The position numbers were made by a program, and so were the translations under genes. Positions 46,867 through 55,362 of a stretch of 64,000 nucleotides of DNA are shown piece after piece (within the stretch, counting starts at the first letter, position 1; every line of letters starts with the position of its first letter). The notes beneath the pieces are model-generated. The model was given only the letters and a program-made list of their open reading frames with translations, made no database searches and had not been told where the DNA came from. Source of the stretch: Furfurilactobacillus milii (GTDB lineage Bacteria > Bacillota > Bacilli > Lactobacillales > Lactobacillaceae); assembly GCF_009864005.1 (NCBI RefSeq), contig NZ_WEZQ01000017.1:62001-126000 (forward strand). Reading direction: 5' to 3'.

Positions 46867-47604
46867 ATGCTCATTTTTGCCTATGGTTTAGTAATTGGGA
46901 TTTTTGTTAGCTTGATTGGTGGTGGCGGTGCTGCTTTATATCTCGGAGTATTGACCAGCCAATTAGGCTTGTCATCTGCGGTTGCAGTACCAACGTCATT
47001 ACTCGTAGCATTACCGGCCTTATTCTTCGGTTTTCTGACACAATTACGTGTTAAAAACGTTAATTTTCATGTTGGCAACCAAATGATTGTAGCTGCTATC
47101 CCTGGCATTTTAATCGGTACATACAGCGCACAATTCATCCCCAAAACACTGTACAACTGGATTGTCGGTGTCATTTTCATTGTCATGGGCACCATGGTTT
47201 TGTTTAAATCAATTCACCAATCGCACAATACTCATTCAGCGTCAACCCAGGTGTGGTTGGCGCGATTCTTTGGTCTGCTAAGTGGTCTAATGGTCGGCAT
47301 CGGCGGTTTAAGCGGCGGTGCAACAACAGCCGCAGGTCTCACATTATTAGGGTTAACTGCTGTTGAATCCGCAGGTACCGCCACATATGTGCTTATGACC
47401 ATGTCTTCAATTAGCCTAGTCGGTCACTTGTTCACCAGTACGTTTGCTTGGCAAGCAGGTTGGTTACTGATGTTAGGTGCTATCGTTGGTGCGGTGATTA
47501 CACCAGTGACTATTCAACACCTTGATTTGCGTCAAGTAAATCGTGTTCTGACTCCATTCTTGGGACTGCTCATTATTTATTTTGGCGTAAAAATGTTTAT
47601 TTAA
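46867..47604 (+). CDS. Sulfite exporter TauE/SafE family permease
   Basis: A 245-residue membrane protein with about seven or eight helices. The two family half-repeats start IGIFVSLIGGGGAALYLGVL and GLLSGLMVGIGGLSGGATT. Members export sulfite, sulfoacetate or other organic anions, or act in an unknown way. The ATG of MLIFAYG follows AAGAAGG; the earlier in-frame ATG codons lie inside the operator and leader. It is controlled by the divergent TetR regulator. A terminator follows. Confidence 0.9.
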   Translation: MLIFAYGLVIGIFVSLIGGGGAALYLGVLTSQLGLSSAVAVPTSLLVALPALFFGFLTQLRVKNVNFHVGNQMIVAAIPGILIGTYSAQFIPKTLYNWIVGVIFIVMGTMVLFKSIHQSHNTHSASTQVWLARFFGLLSGLMVGIGGLSGGATTAAGLTLLGLTAVESAGTATYVLMTMSSISLVGHLFTSTFAWQAGWLLMLGAIVGAVITPVTIQHLDLRQVNRVLTPFLGLLIIYFGVKMFI

Positions 47605-47670
47605 CATTTTCAATACTAGGCCCATTCACTGCGGTAAAAATTTGAGGCTCATAGACTACAAATAGCAGCC

Positions 47671-47709
47671 AAAAACGCCCATCTAGAAAAAATTCTGGAT
47701 GGGCGTTTT
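47671..47709. terminator. Bidirectional terminator between the TauE gene and the PTS operon
   Basis: AAAAACGCCCATC (47671-47683) pairs with GATGGGCGTTTT (47698-47709), with A- and T-runs on the two sides. It serves convergent transcripts. Confidence 0.88.
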
Positions 47710-47719
47710 GACATGACAA

Positions 47720-48007
47720 TTATTTTAATTCGAGTTTCTCAGTAATTTGATCATAGACAGCTTGCGTATTCATACCGGTTAATAATGGAACCCCATTAAT
47801 AACCTTATCCTTAACGTTGTCTGGTACTAACGTCGTACTAACAACAGCATCGTAATCATCGATGTGGTTAACTTCGTCAGAAATTTTACTTTGCAACATC
47901 TTGACTTGACCATCAAATCCTTCGTCAGCTAACCAATTCTTGATTTTCCCTGTAACGACCGTGGATGTTGCCACGCCAGAACCACAAACTACCATCAATG
48001 TTTTCAT
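47720..48007 (-). CDS. PTS system IIB component (galactitol type)
   Basis: A 95-residue phosphotransfer protein. The active cysteine is Cys8 in MVVCGSGVATST, the galactitol/ascorbate-type IIB P-loop. It takes phosphate from IIA and passes it to the sugar moving through IIC. The ATG follows GGAGG by 9 bases. It is the last gene of the PTS operon, 46 bases after IIC. The sugar may be galactitol, but the wider Gat-like family also carries other polyols and pentoses. Confidence 0.9.
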   Translation of the reverse strand: MKTLMVVCGSGVATSTVVTGKIKNWLADEGFDGQVKMLQSKISDEVNHIDDYDAVVSTTLVPDNVKDKVINGVPLLTGMNTQAVYDQITEKLELK

Positions 48008-48053
48008 ATTTTCGACCTCCAATGTCGAGTTTCCTGAACAACTAGTTCAAACG

Positions 48054-49397
48054 TTACTTTTTGTCTGAAGCCGTTGTTGCAGTTTTACGGAATTTGTTTT
48101 GCCAAATCATCAAACCTAATACCACAATACCAATTAAACCAATACCACCCCAGCTAATCAGTTTGCCTAAACTAACAACTAACAATGTGGTCCAAGTCCC
48201 ACCATCACTTAATACAGAAATGGAAGAGTTACCTTGCAGGCTGAAGTGAGCACCCTTTGCGGCAGCGGTAACCAATGGTGCAACCCATGATGCAATGTAC
48301 AAACTAACCACGATATCGACGATACCACCCAGGATAGTCCGTAAAATATCACCACGGAAAACAGCGGCCATAACGGCAATCATGAATGGAATGGTTGCCA
48401 AATCACCGAATGGCAACACAGTGTTACTAGGTAAAATAACGGCAATCAACAGTGTTAGTGGCACCAAGATCAAAGCTGAAGATAAAACAGCTTGCTGTCC
48501 AACGGCCAAAGCACTATCCATCCCAATGTATAAGTCACGACCAGGGAACCGTTTCTGAACAAAGGCATTGGCCCCTTCTGAAATTGGTGTCAAGCCTTCC
48601 ATCAATAAGGACACCATCCGTGGCATCAATAACAAGACGGCAGCGGTGTTAACACCAAGTTGGAGGGTTTTAGCAACTGAGTAATGTGCTAGAGCACCGA
48701 TGACTAAGCCAATTACCAAACCAATGACGGTTGAATCACCAAAGACACCCATCCGTTTTTGGACTGTTTCTGGCGTGATCTTAACCTTGTTGATTCCAGG
48801 AATGCGGTCAAACAACCAGTTTAATGGCAAAGCCATCAGGAAGCCAGGTGCCGAAGCACCTTGAGGGAACGAAATCCCTTCCAACCCGTAATACTTCTGA
48901 ACAGTCGGTGCAGCCAAATCCGCCAACAGGTAGATCAACATAACGTGGACAATCATGGTAAATAACCCGAGGGCAAAATCATGTGTCACAACATAGACAA
49001 GTGAACCCGTAAAGGCAATGTGCCAATAGTTCCAAACATCGACGTCCAATGTTTTCGTCAAACCGACTAATAACAAGATGACGTTTGCAATAACCCCTAC
49101 AGGAATCGCCAAACTACCTAAAACAGTTCCGTAGGCAATGGCAGAGGCCGCTGGCCAACCAATATCAATCGACGTCAGATGCAGACCGAAATTTTTAACC
49201 ATCGCTTGAGCGGCCGGTCTCAGGTTTTTAGTCAACAGACTGATGACTAAGTTTAAACCAACGAACCCAACCCCGACCGTTAACCCAGCTTTAAATGCCT
49301 TACCGGGTTTGATGCGTAAAATAAGTGCAAAAATAAATAATAAAACTGGGAGCATAACGCTCGCTCCTAAATTAACAAACCACTGTAACGCTGCCAT
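48054..49397 (-). CDS. PTS galactitol-type IIC permease
   Basis: A 447-residue sugar channel of the Gat family (EIIC). It begins NLGASVMLPVLLFIFALILRIKPG and has around nine to ten hydrophobic segments, with the family segment GDSTVIGLVIGLVIGALA and the conserved SEGANAFVQKRFPGRDLYIG loop near the substrate site. GGAGG lies before the ATG. Between the IIA and IIB genes, it completes a full transport system. No polyol dehydrogenase or kinase is within the window, so the sugar remains open. Confidence 0.92.
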   Translation of the reverse strand: MAALQWFVNLGASVMLPVLLFIFALILRIKPGKAFKAGLTVGVGFVGLNLVISLLTKNLRPAAQAMVKNFGLHLTSIDIGWPAASAIAYGTVLGSLAIPVGVIANVILLLVGLTKTLDVDVWNYWHIAFTGSLVYVVTHDFALGLFTMIVHVMLIYLLADLAAPTVQKYYGLEGISFPQGASAPGFLMALPLNWLFDRIPGINKVKITPETVQKRMGVFGDSTVIGLVIGLVIGALAHYSVAKTLQLGVNTAAVLLLMPRMVSLLMEGLTPISEGANAFVQKRFPGRDLYIGMDSALAVGQQAVLSSALILVPLTLLIAVILPSNTVLPFGDLATIPFMIAVMAAVFRGDILRTILGGIVDIVVSLYIASWVAPLVTAAAKGAHFSLQGNSSISVLSDGGTWTTLLVVSLGKLISWGGIGLIGIVVLGLMIWQNKFRKTATTASDKK

Positions 49398-49414
49398 TAC
49401 AATTCCTCCAATAA

Positions 49415-49867
49415 TTAATCAATCTCTGCTTGCTTCATAATGTCTTTGAAGTCAGCAGTGGTACTGATAGTCGTCAACTGCTTCATTAGGTCGTCGTTCT
49501 GGAATAACCCCATTAACCGCTGCAGCATCGCTAACTGCAAATCAGGATCATTTAGTGCCAACATAAAAATCAATTTAGCTGATACATCTGCGTTGTCGCC
49601 CATTTGATTGAAATGAACTGGTTCCCTTAATTGAAGGAAGCCAATTTGTGGTTTAATCACGTGAACCGCGTCCGTATGTGGAATGGCCACTCCCATTGAT
49701 GGTGCAAGCAATCCCGTTGGAAATTGCTTTTCACGACTTAAAATGCCTTCTTTAAAACTTGGTTTAACAACGCCAGCTTTTTGTAATGCATCGGCTAACG
49801 TCGTTAAGGCTGTGGTTTGATCGGTCATTGACTGGTCGAATAAAATCACATCTTTTTCAAAATACAC
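49415..49867 (-). CDS. PTS sugar IIA component
   Basis: A 150-residue fructose/mannitol-type EIIA (PtsN-like fold). The phospho-accepting His is in GVAIPHTDAVHV, about residue 63. The start is GTG, 9 bases after AAGGGG. It lies between the second IIA-like gene and IIC and should receive phosphate from HPr. A separate, shorter IIA-like protein directly upstream is probably regulatory. Confidence 0.9.
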   Translation of the reverse strand: MYFEKDVILFDQSMTDQTTALTTLADALQKAGVVKPSFKEGILSREKQFPTGLLAPSMGVAIPHTDAVHVIKPQIGFLQLREPVHFNQMGDNADVSAKLIFMLALNDPDLQLAMLQRLMGLFQNDDLMKQLTTISTTADFKDIMKQAEID

Positions 49868-49891
49868 GTGTGACTACCCCTTTCACTTCTT

Positions 49892-50320
49892 TTACTGCAA
49901 TAATAATTGGACTTGTGACACCTTTTTTTGTGCCACTAATTTTTCTGTGACCTGCTCATCAGCTAGCTTCGTTAGCAAAGCCATCAATTGCGGATCCGTT
50001 TGTGCTGCGGAGGCATTGGGCGTTGCCAGCATCACAATCAATCGAACGCTTAGTCCCTGGTTCCAATGCTGGGCTGTGGGAAATAAGCCAACCAAAACTG
50101 TATTCTTAAGGACAACAGACCCCACAGCGTGTGGCATTAAGATTTGGGGCGCAATCATGGTCATCCCCTGCTGCTCACGTTTGACTATCAAATCATTAAA
50201 CGCAGCAACATTGTTGATGCGGTTCAATTGACTCAAGCGTTGTGCCATGGTTTGAAACACCTCTAAAGAACTGTCTGAAGGTGACAGTGACATGAAAAAT
50301 AGCTCTTGCGAATCAATCAT
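49892..50320 (-). CDS. EIIA-like protein next to the PRD regulator (probable detached domain)
   Basis: A 142-residue EIIA-like protein. A His in ILMPHAVGSVV takes the place of the usual IPH motif, and the remainder keeps the alpha/beta pattern of PtsN-type IIA (LVGLFPTAQHW, RLIVMLATPN). MtlR- and LicR-type regulators normally end in such a domain; here the regulator stops after its IIB-like domain and this gene begins with an ATG sharing one base with the TGA. The natural reading is that it is the detached EIIA domain of the regulator. GGAGG lies 8 bases before the ATG. Confidence 0.8.
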   Translation of the reverse strand: MIDSQELFFMSLSPSDSSLEVFQTMAQRLSQLNRINNVAAFNDLIVKREQQGMTMIAPQILMPHAVGSVVLKNTVLVGLFPTAQHWNQGLSVRLIVMLATPNASAAQTDPQLMALLTKLADEQVTEKLVAQKKVSQVQLLLQ

Positions 50321-51807
50321 CAACTGTCCCTCCGTTCAATCCAATTAGCGACTTGGTCCCGATCAGCCTTGGTAAACATCGCGCTAACCATCACTACACT
50401 GGTCCCGTCGGCCGGTGTTACGTTGACCGTCGTGATAATAAGGTCAATGTGCCCGTAGTCAGCGGCATGCTTTAGATACCCGTCTTTTGAAACGACGGCT
50501 ACCACGTCCAGGTCCGGAAACGCCTTCTGAACTTTCACCCGGATCAGTTGCGATGTCCCAACACCGCTGGCACACATGATGAGAATCCGTTTGGCCGGCT
50601 TAGCCTGCTCTAGATACTTCGCAAAGTACAAGGTAATAAAACCACTTTCGTCAGCGCTAATCGCGGCTGGCAAGGCAAATTTCGTTTGCGCCTCACTGGA
50701 CAGTTGCTTAACTTGGGCAAGTTCATCAGGGTATTCGGATCCAATCTCCTTCAATAAATGATTGGCCACCGAAATGCCATTTTTCAATCGATTGACCATT
50801 GGCTTGATATGATTACGGAGATCCGCCACTAGCGCAGTTCGATCCACGGCACGGCCATTAAAATCAAAGCCGTCGACATAGAACACGACAAGTTGATCAA
50901 CCAACTGATCTTCATGATTCGTGCTCGGCAATTCACGGTCGTACCGCATTGAGACCATGTACTGGAGCAGGTAAAAATCTTCGATGGCTGGCAATGTCGT
51001 GTTAAGGTAGCGACCAATTTTTCCGATAATTTCTCGAGCCACTTCTGCAAACTTGGGATTGCGCTCCGTCAACGCTTTTTGGTCAGCAGTCAACCGATTC
51101 TGTTCTGGATCATCAACGACCTTGCCCTCACGAAAACGACTCATCAAAATATAGAGATGCGAAAAAATATTTATGTTATACGGGTAAGGAATCGTTAGCT
51201 TCAATGAACGCTCCAAGTATTCAAGCTGAGCGATTAAAAACCGTTCATCAAACGATGACAGCTCATGAAAATCGTCGATAAAATCATCGATGCTTTCTTT
51301 ATCCATGAGGTCACCCTTATTGATCGTATTTCGAATCGCCTGACGAATGTTTGGTTCGGGACCAGTTATAGATAAACGACGATAGCGATGCTTTAGTACC
51401 AGTCCAAACGACAACGCTAGCTTATTCATCAAAGAAATATCGTTTTCAATCACCGTTTCACTCACGTAATAATGTTCATACAAGCGGTCAACGTTTAAAT
51501 CAAACGGTGCGTTGAACAATAACTCCAGTAAAATCCGATTGCGTCGTTCAATTGGTGAATAGTCCAAGGTGTTATCCACGCTGGTATTCCGTTCATAAAT
51601 ATACCGATCGTAATTTAGGCGATACCCCCTTCCACGAGCTGCCTCAATGACATCACCAGACTCTGAACTATCATTAATGCTACGAACATTTCGATAAATC
51701 GTTTTAGTAGATGTGTTGGTGATCTCAGAAAGTTTGTGGGCAGTGATGTAATCGTTTTGTCGCATCAAAATATCAATCAAAGCTTGTTGCTGATCATTTA
51801 ATTGCAT
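50320..51807 (-). CDS. PRD-containing transcriptional regulator (BglG/MtlR/LicR type)
   Basis: A 495-residue regulator of the PTS operon. It carries an N-terminal HTH (ITAHKLSEITNTSTKTIYRNV), a second HTH (VSETVIENDISLMNKLALSFGLVL), two PRD domains (about 170-385; conserved His in FSHLYILMSRF and in RNHIKPMVNRL) and a C-terminal GatB-like IIB domain (ILIMCASGVGTSQLIRVK, residues about 408-425). It would be controlled by phosphorylation of the PRDs and the IIB cysteine. The EIIA domain found in MtlR is missing and encoded next. AAGGGG lies before the ATG. It is the first gene of the operon. Confidence 0.92.
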   Translation of the reverse strand: MQLNDQQQALIDILMRQNDYITAHKLSEITNTSTKTIYRNVRSINDSSESGDVIEAARGRGYRLNYDRYIYERNTSVDNTLDYSPIERRNRILLELLFNAPFDLNVDRLYEHYYVSETVIENDISLMNKLALSFGLVLKHRYRRLSITGPEPNIRQAIRNTINKGDLMDKESIDDFIDDFHELSSFDERFLIAQLEYLERSLKLTIPYPYNINIFSHLYILMSRFREGKVVDDPEQNRLTADQKALTERNPKFAEVAREIIGKIGRYLNTTLPAIEDFYLLQYMVSMRYDRELPSTNHEDQLVDQLVVFYVDGFDFNGRAVDRTALVADLRNHIKPMVNRLKNGISVANHLLKEIGSEYPDELAQVKQLSSEAQTKFALPAAISADESGFITLYFAKYLEQAKPAKRILIMCASGVGTSQLIRVKVQKAFPDLDVVAVVSKDGYLKHAADYGHIDLIITTVNVTPADGTSVVMVSAMFTKADRDQVANWIERRDS

Positions 51808-51844
51808 AAACGCCCCACCCCTTTTAATATAATAGGCTAGAAAA

Positions 51845-51858
51845 AGTATCCGCTTTCA
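51845..51858 (-). promoter_or_regulatory. cre-like site upstream of the PTS operon
   Basis: The minus strand reads TGAAAGCGGATACT, which resembles the CcpA site TGWAANCGNTNWCA with two mismatches. It lies about 40 bases upstream of the regulator start, where catabolite repression of a PTS operon is expected. Confidence 0.5.
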
Positions 51859-52269
51859 CAAGATAATGTCCTTTGCAAGGGACATTTTGAGCGAAATTCC
51901 ATCTAATCGTTCTTAAACTTGTCAAAACGATTCGTGGCAAATTTGTCATAAAAATGTGCTCCATGCGGTATTACGGACCTTTATTTTGCCTGACCCATCA
52001 GGCTTCCAGCAATTATTCTGCCTATCGATCAACAATATATAGGATAAACCGTACAACTAAAAAAAAGTTCTCAACCTGTACTAGTTGGTTGAGAACCTTA
52101 ATATACACATTAAAAGATGGTAAGCCTGTTAACTCCACCTCTTGTTAATTGGTTATTGATTGCTATCATGTCGCTAAAAAGGAACTCCCTCAAAAATGAG
52201 CGTGTTCTTTAGATCCATCTGTGTCATACCTGTCTTGCTCTAAATAGACCTACTTGAATTTAAAATGTT
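51859..52269. other. Non-coding gap between the PTS operon and the HXXEE genes
   Basis: About 410 bases without a supported gene. It holds a GCCTGA/TCAGGC hairpin (about 51989-52004), the terminator at 52058-52098, and an imperfect GAAC/GTTC hairpin near 52180-52210 that may be the first stop signal for the HXXEE pair. Confidence 0.5.
52058..52098 (-). terminator. Terminator, pointing left
   Basis: On the minus strand GGTTCTCAACC pairs perfectly with GGTTGAGAAC(T) around a 10-base loop and is followed by eight T residues. It lies 170 bases beyond the HXXEE gene. Confidence 0.8.
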
Positions 52270-52947
52270 TTAATCACGGTTTAGATGTTTAAAATCATCT
52301 GCTGTCGTGCCAAACTTCTGCATATACTTATCAGCTTTTAAAACGTCTTGTCGCGAAAACGTAAATTCTTTCTTGTTATTAAAATGATTAAATAATGGCG
52401 AACGAAAGGCAATCCAATAGTTGCCAAAAATCCACACCAGAGCAATCACCAAATCTACCCAGTTGAATAAATTCTGTGTGCGCAACTGCCACAATCCCCA
52501 GGTAGAAGTAAGTGTTAGTCCTAACACTGCAGTTAAACTGCCGGGATTGTACCAACTATGCAATCCGAGATTAAATATCACGACGTGCATTAAGAATTCC
52601 AAATAGGCAAAAATGATAGCAGCTAAAACTAGCCAGTGTACCTGTGGGAAAAATAGCGGTAGCAAATAAACGATTCCCGCAAACCACTCATTCCCCCACA
52701 ATGCGCTAAGTTGATTTAACGGCCATAAACGCACATCTTCATTCACTTGTTTCATTTCAACCTTAATGCCGCCCCATGCAAAACCACCGGGGAACCCAAA
52801 TTCTTCGAAAAAATGTAGATGAATGAAAACTAATCCAAGCAACAATATTTTTTGTAGCAAATCCCATTGTCCCATTGCCAGTAATAGAACGTAAAAACCA
52901 GCAACATAGACTTCCATCTCATACCAATGGCGAACTAATTTTCTCAT
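52270..52947 (-). CDS. HXXEE domain membrane protein
   Basis: A 225-residue integral membrane protein of the HXXEE family. The motif is HLHFFEEFGFPGG (His-x-x-Glu-Glu) at about residue 43. A second conserved motif, LHSWYNPGSLTAVLG, follows the fifth helix. The function is unknown, but the His and Glu residues in the membrane suggest a metal-dependent hydrolase or rhomboid-like enzyme. GGAGCAA lies before the ATG. It is the second gene of a pair, 14 bases after its paralogue. Confidence 0.87.
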   Translation of the reverse strand: MRKLVRHWYEMEVYVAGFYVLLLAMGQWDLLQKILLLGLVFIHLHFFEEFGFPGGFAWGGIKVEMKQVNEDVRLWPLNQLSALWGNEWFAGIVYLLPLFFPQVHWLVLAAIIFAYLEFLMHVVIFNLGLHSWYNPGSLTAVLGLTLTSTWGLWQLRTQNLFNWVDLVIALVWIFGNYWIAFRSPLFNHFNNKKEFTFSRQDVLKADKYMQKFGTTADDFKHLNRD

Positions 52948-52961
52948 GTTTGCTCCTTCAA

Positions 52962-53612
52962 CTAATGACCAATGTGGGCAAACGAGGTTACTTTTCGGAA
53001 CCGTTCTACCTGCCAGTCACTCATTCGATATTTAGTTTGTTTATCTTTAAACGTTTGAACGGGCAGCACAATGGTTAACAAAATGCACATCACTAACGTT
53101 AGGAACCCCGCACACCAGGTCCAGCCATTGATTAAGTGGTTAGACTGAACTTCGTAGATATAGGCGATCCCAATCGGCAGAAAAAGTAAGAGTGTCGTTG
53201 CCATCCCGGGATTGTACCAAGTATGCATCTTAACGTTCATTTGGACACAGTGCCCGAGAATCTGAAACAAGCTAAACATAACAACGCCTAATCCCAGCCA
53301 ATACCAATTGGAAAACATAATTGCAATAAAATATATAACCCAAGCACTGACATTAACGATACAAATAGATAACGTGTTGCCAGGATAACGATCCGTTAAA
53401 CTGTGTTCATCGTAGATAACACGATTAATTACCAATGGAGCGCCTCCTGGGAGTTGATACTCCTCAAGTTGATGAATGATTAGTGCAATCAAGTTAATAA
53501 TGAGTAACCCCGTAATTTGCGACCAGTGCGGTTCCGCGATTAAAAGATAAACTACAAAACAGATCACCATGCCGCCACCGAATCGATACCAGTAGTTTCT
53601 AAACCATGCCAT
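52962..53612 (-). CDS. HXXEE domain membrane protein (paralogue)
   Basis: A 216-residue membrane protein with HQLEEYQLPGG (the HXXEE motif) and MHTWYNPGMATTLLL, matching its neighbour. The ATG of MAWFRN lies 9 bases after AAAGGAG; the TTG three codons earlier directly abuts that site. The two genes form a tandem pair behind one promoter, divergent from a TetR regulator. The family is uncharacterised. Confidence 0.87.
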   Translation of the reverse strand: MAWFRNYWYRFGGGMVICFVVYLLIAEPHWSQITGLLIINLIALIIHQLEEYQLPGGAPLVINRVIYDEHSLTDRYPGNTLSICIVNVSAWVIYFIAIMFSNWYWLGLGVVMFSLFQILGHCVQMNVKMHTWYNPGMATTLLLFLPIGIAYIYEVQSNHLINGWTWCAGFLTLVMCILLTIVLPVQTFKDKQTKYRMSDWQVERFRKVTSFAHIGH

Positions 53613-53632
53613 TAGTCTCAACTCCTTTAAAT

Positions 53633-53645
53633 AAATGTCACATTT
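53633..53645. promoter_or_regulatory. Palindrome between the HXXEE and TetR genes
   Basis: AAATGT-C-ACATTT, a perfect odd-length palindrome 20 bases upstream of the HXXEE start. It is a candidate site for the divergent TetR protein. Confidence 0.5.
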
Positions 53646-53717
53646 GATTCATTTAATTGAGTATATTATAGTTGCCCTAATTAGAATTCACTACCTATTC
53701 GGGGGTAACTTGCACAA

Positions 53718-54275
53718 ATGACTGAAAATGAGACAGATAAGCGACACCAACGCATTGCTCAAATCACACAAACTCAACAAGACTTTGTTATGGCCTTGAG
53801 CCAATTGTTAACCACTAAGCCACTCAACAAAATCACGATAACCGATATCGTCACGCGTGCCGGCTATTCAAGGCGCACATTTTACCGTCATTTCATAACT
53901 CTGGATGACATCCTGATCTACCGACTTGACGGGCTGACAACAGACCTGTATGAATTATTATCCAAACAAAAAGACCTGACATTTAATCGGGTCGTTTTAT
54001 CATTCTTTGAGTTCTGGTGGTCTTACCGTGAACTGCTTGAGCAACTGAGTCGAAACAATCGGCTGTATCTATTAGCCGATTCTTTGACTAAAAATCTTTC
54101 CAGCAGTTTGCTCAGCCAAATCAAAGGAGCCAATACAGATTACCTGCAACAATTTGCCATTGGTGGCATGTTTGCCATGCTCACGCACTGGGTCCAACAA
54201 GGCACGACTAAAAGTCCTAAGGAAATGGCAAAGATTGCTCAGGATATACAAATTCATTTAACAACTGCTGAGTGA
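53718..54275 (+). CDS. TetR family regulator of the HXXEE pair
   Basis: A 185-residue TetR-type regulator. The HTH is ITITDIVTRAGYSRRTFYRHF (about residues 38-58) and the C-terminal domain is of the short TetR_C_7/DhaS-like type (FEFWWSYRELLEQLSRNNRLYLL). It is divergent from the twin HXXEE genes. A GGGGG-type ribosome binding site lies 12 bases before the ATG. It is convergent with the WYL regulator; the gap contains a short repeated motif (ACATAACTCT). Confidence 0.9.
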   Translation: MTENETDKRHQRIAQITQTQQDFVMALSQLLTTKPLNKITITDIVTRAGYSRRTFYRHFITLDDILIYRLDGLTTDLYELLSKQKDLTFNRVVLSFFEFWWSYRELLEQLSRNNRLYLLADSLTKNLSSSLLSQIKGANTDYLQQFAIGGMFAMLTHWVQQGTTKSPKEMAKIAQDIQIHLTTAE

Positions 54276-54338
54276 CAATTTTGATTAGTGAGTCTGGCTG
54301 AACATAACTCTACTAAATGCGCTCAAAAAACATCGATT

Positions 54339-55283
54339 TCAGAATTGCTGGAAGTCTTGCTCTAGTAGGTCTGTCAGGTAAACCCGATATTTTTTCCACA
54401 AAGATTCAGGATACTCAATTTTCATGTTTTTGCCGTAACTTAGCAGGTATTCAACCATGTACGTTTCTTCAGCAATATTGTAGCCACCGCAGACGTAGGT
54501 TGTATCATTTTCCTCAACTAACCGCATATTCGGATAATGATCCCGTAAAAAGTGATCGCGCCCTGCTTTGTTCACAACACATCTAAATTGAATATTATGA
54601 TAGGTTGCTTCATATTTATCCTGCAGCTGTTGTAGCTCAGCGTTCGAAAACAGTTCTACGTGGCCATCATATAGACTAATTTCGGTTAATTTATCGCAGC
54701 GGTTGGTACCCCATTTATGGGTCAACAAATCAACAGCACTGCAAAACCAAATGCCATTTCGATAGAACAGTTCAAAAACTTGAATGATGCTTTTTCTCAC
54801 CACATGCTGTGTGTCCGTGATTGAAAGTGCCTGCTCGTTTAAAATCGATTGCATCACGATATCCAAATTCGCGACACTTTTAACCGGTGCCGTACTGTAG
54901 AAATAAACGGCATTAGCCATCGAATCAATGCCCTGTCGTTGCTTCTTTGGCAGTGTTTCCAACAGTTTCTTTTGAATTTGCGGGAAAGATTTTTCAAACG
55001 GATTACTGGATAGTCCCTTCATCCCCGACAAAGCAAAGAAAATCGCCTGAACTTCCTGAACGCTGAAAGTAACCGGTGGCAACAAGGTTTGATTCAATAA
55101 CGTATAGCCGCCATACCGACCTGCATCCGTATAATATGGCAACCCAATTTCCTCCAGTTCGTCAAGATCTCTCAACGCTGTCCGTTTGGAAATATTAAAT
55201 TCGGTGGTCAAATCTTCAAGATGAAACTGTCGTTTATTGTTGAGGTAAAAGAGTTCCTGATTGAGCCGCTCTGATTTTTTCAT
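54339..55283 (-). CDS. WYL domain transcriptional regulator (YafY type)
   Basis: A 314-residue regulator with an N-terminal DeoR-like HTH (FHLEDLTTEFNISKRTALRDLDEL, about residues 20-43) and a C-terminal WYL-type ligand domain starting near residue 140 (with IWFCSAVDLLTHKW replacing the eponymous WYL). AAGGAC lies before the ATG. It is divergent from an azoreductase-like gene, with a dyad in between. WYL proteins sense nucleotides or other small ligands. Confidence 0.87.
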   Translation of the reverse strand: MKKSERLNQELFYLNNKRQFHLEDLTTEFNISKRTALRDLDELEEIGLPYYTDAGRYGGYTLLNQTLLPPVTFSVQEVQAIFFALSGMKGLSSNPFEKSFPQIQKKLLETLPKKQRQGIDSMANAVYFYSTAPVKSVANLDIVMQSILNEQALSITDTQHVVRKSIIQVFELFYRNGIWFCSAVDLLTHKWGTNRCDKLTEISLYDGHVELFSNAELQQLQDKYEATYHNIQFRCVVNKAGRDHFLRDHYPNMRLVEENDTTYVCGGYNIAEETYMVEYLLSYGKNMKIEYPESLWKKYRVYLTDLLEQDFQQF

Positions 55284-55297
55284 AATGTCCTTAATGG

Positions 55298-55316
55298 TGA
55301 CTTATTATGACACCTT
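55298..55316. promoter_or_regulatory. Dyad between the WYL regulator and azoreductase genes
   Basis: GGTGAC, seven bases, GACACC, pairing at five of six positions. A second dyad, TTGATTGATA with TTATCAAATC, follows at 55317-55342. Either may be the WYL protein's site. Confidence 0.45.
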
Positions 55317-55362
55317 TGATTGATATCCTTATGTTATCAAATCAAAAGGAGAAACGGAAACC

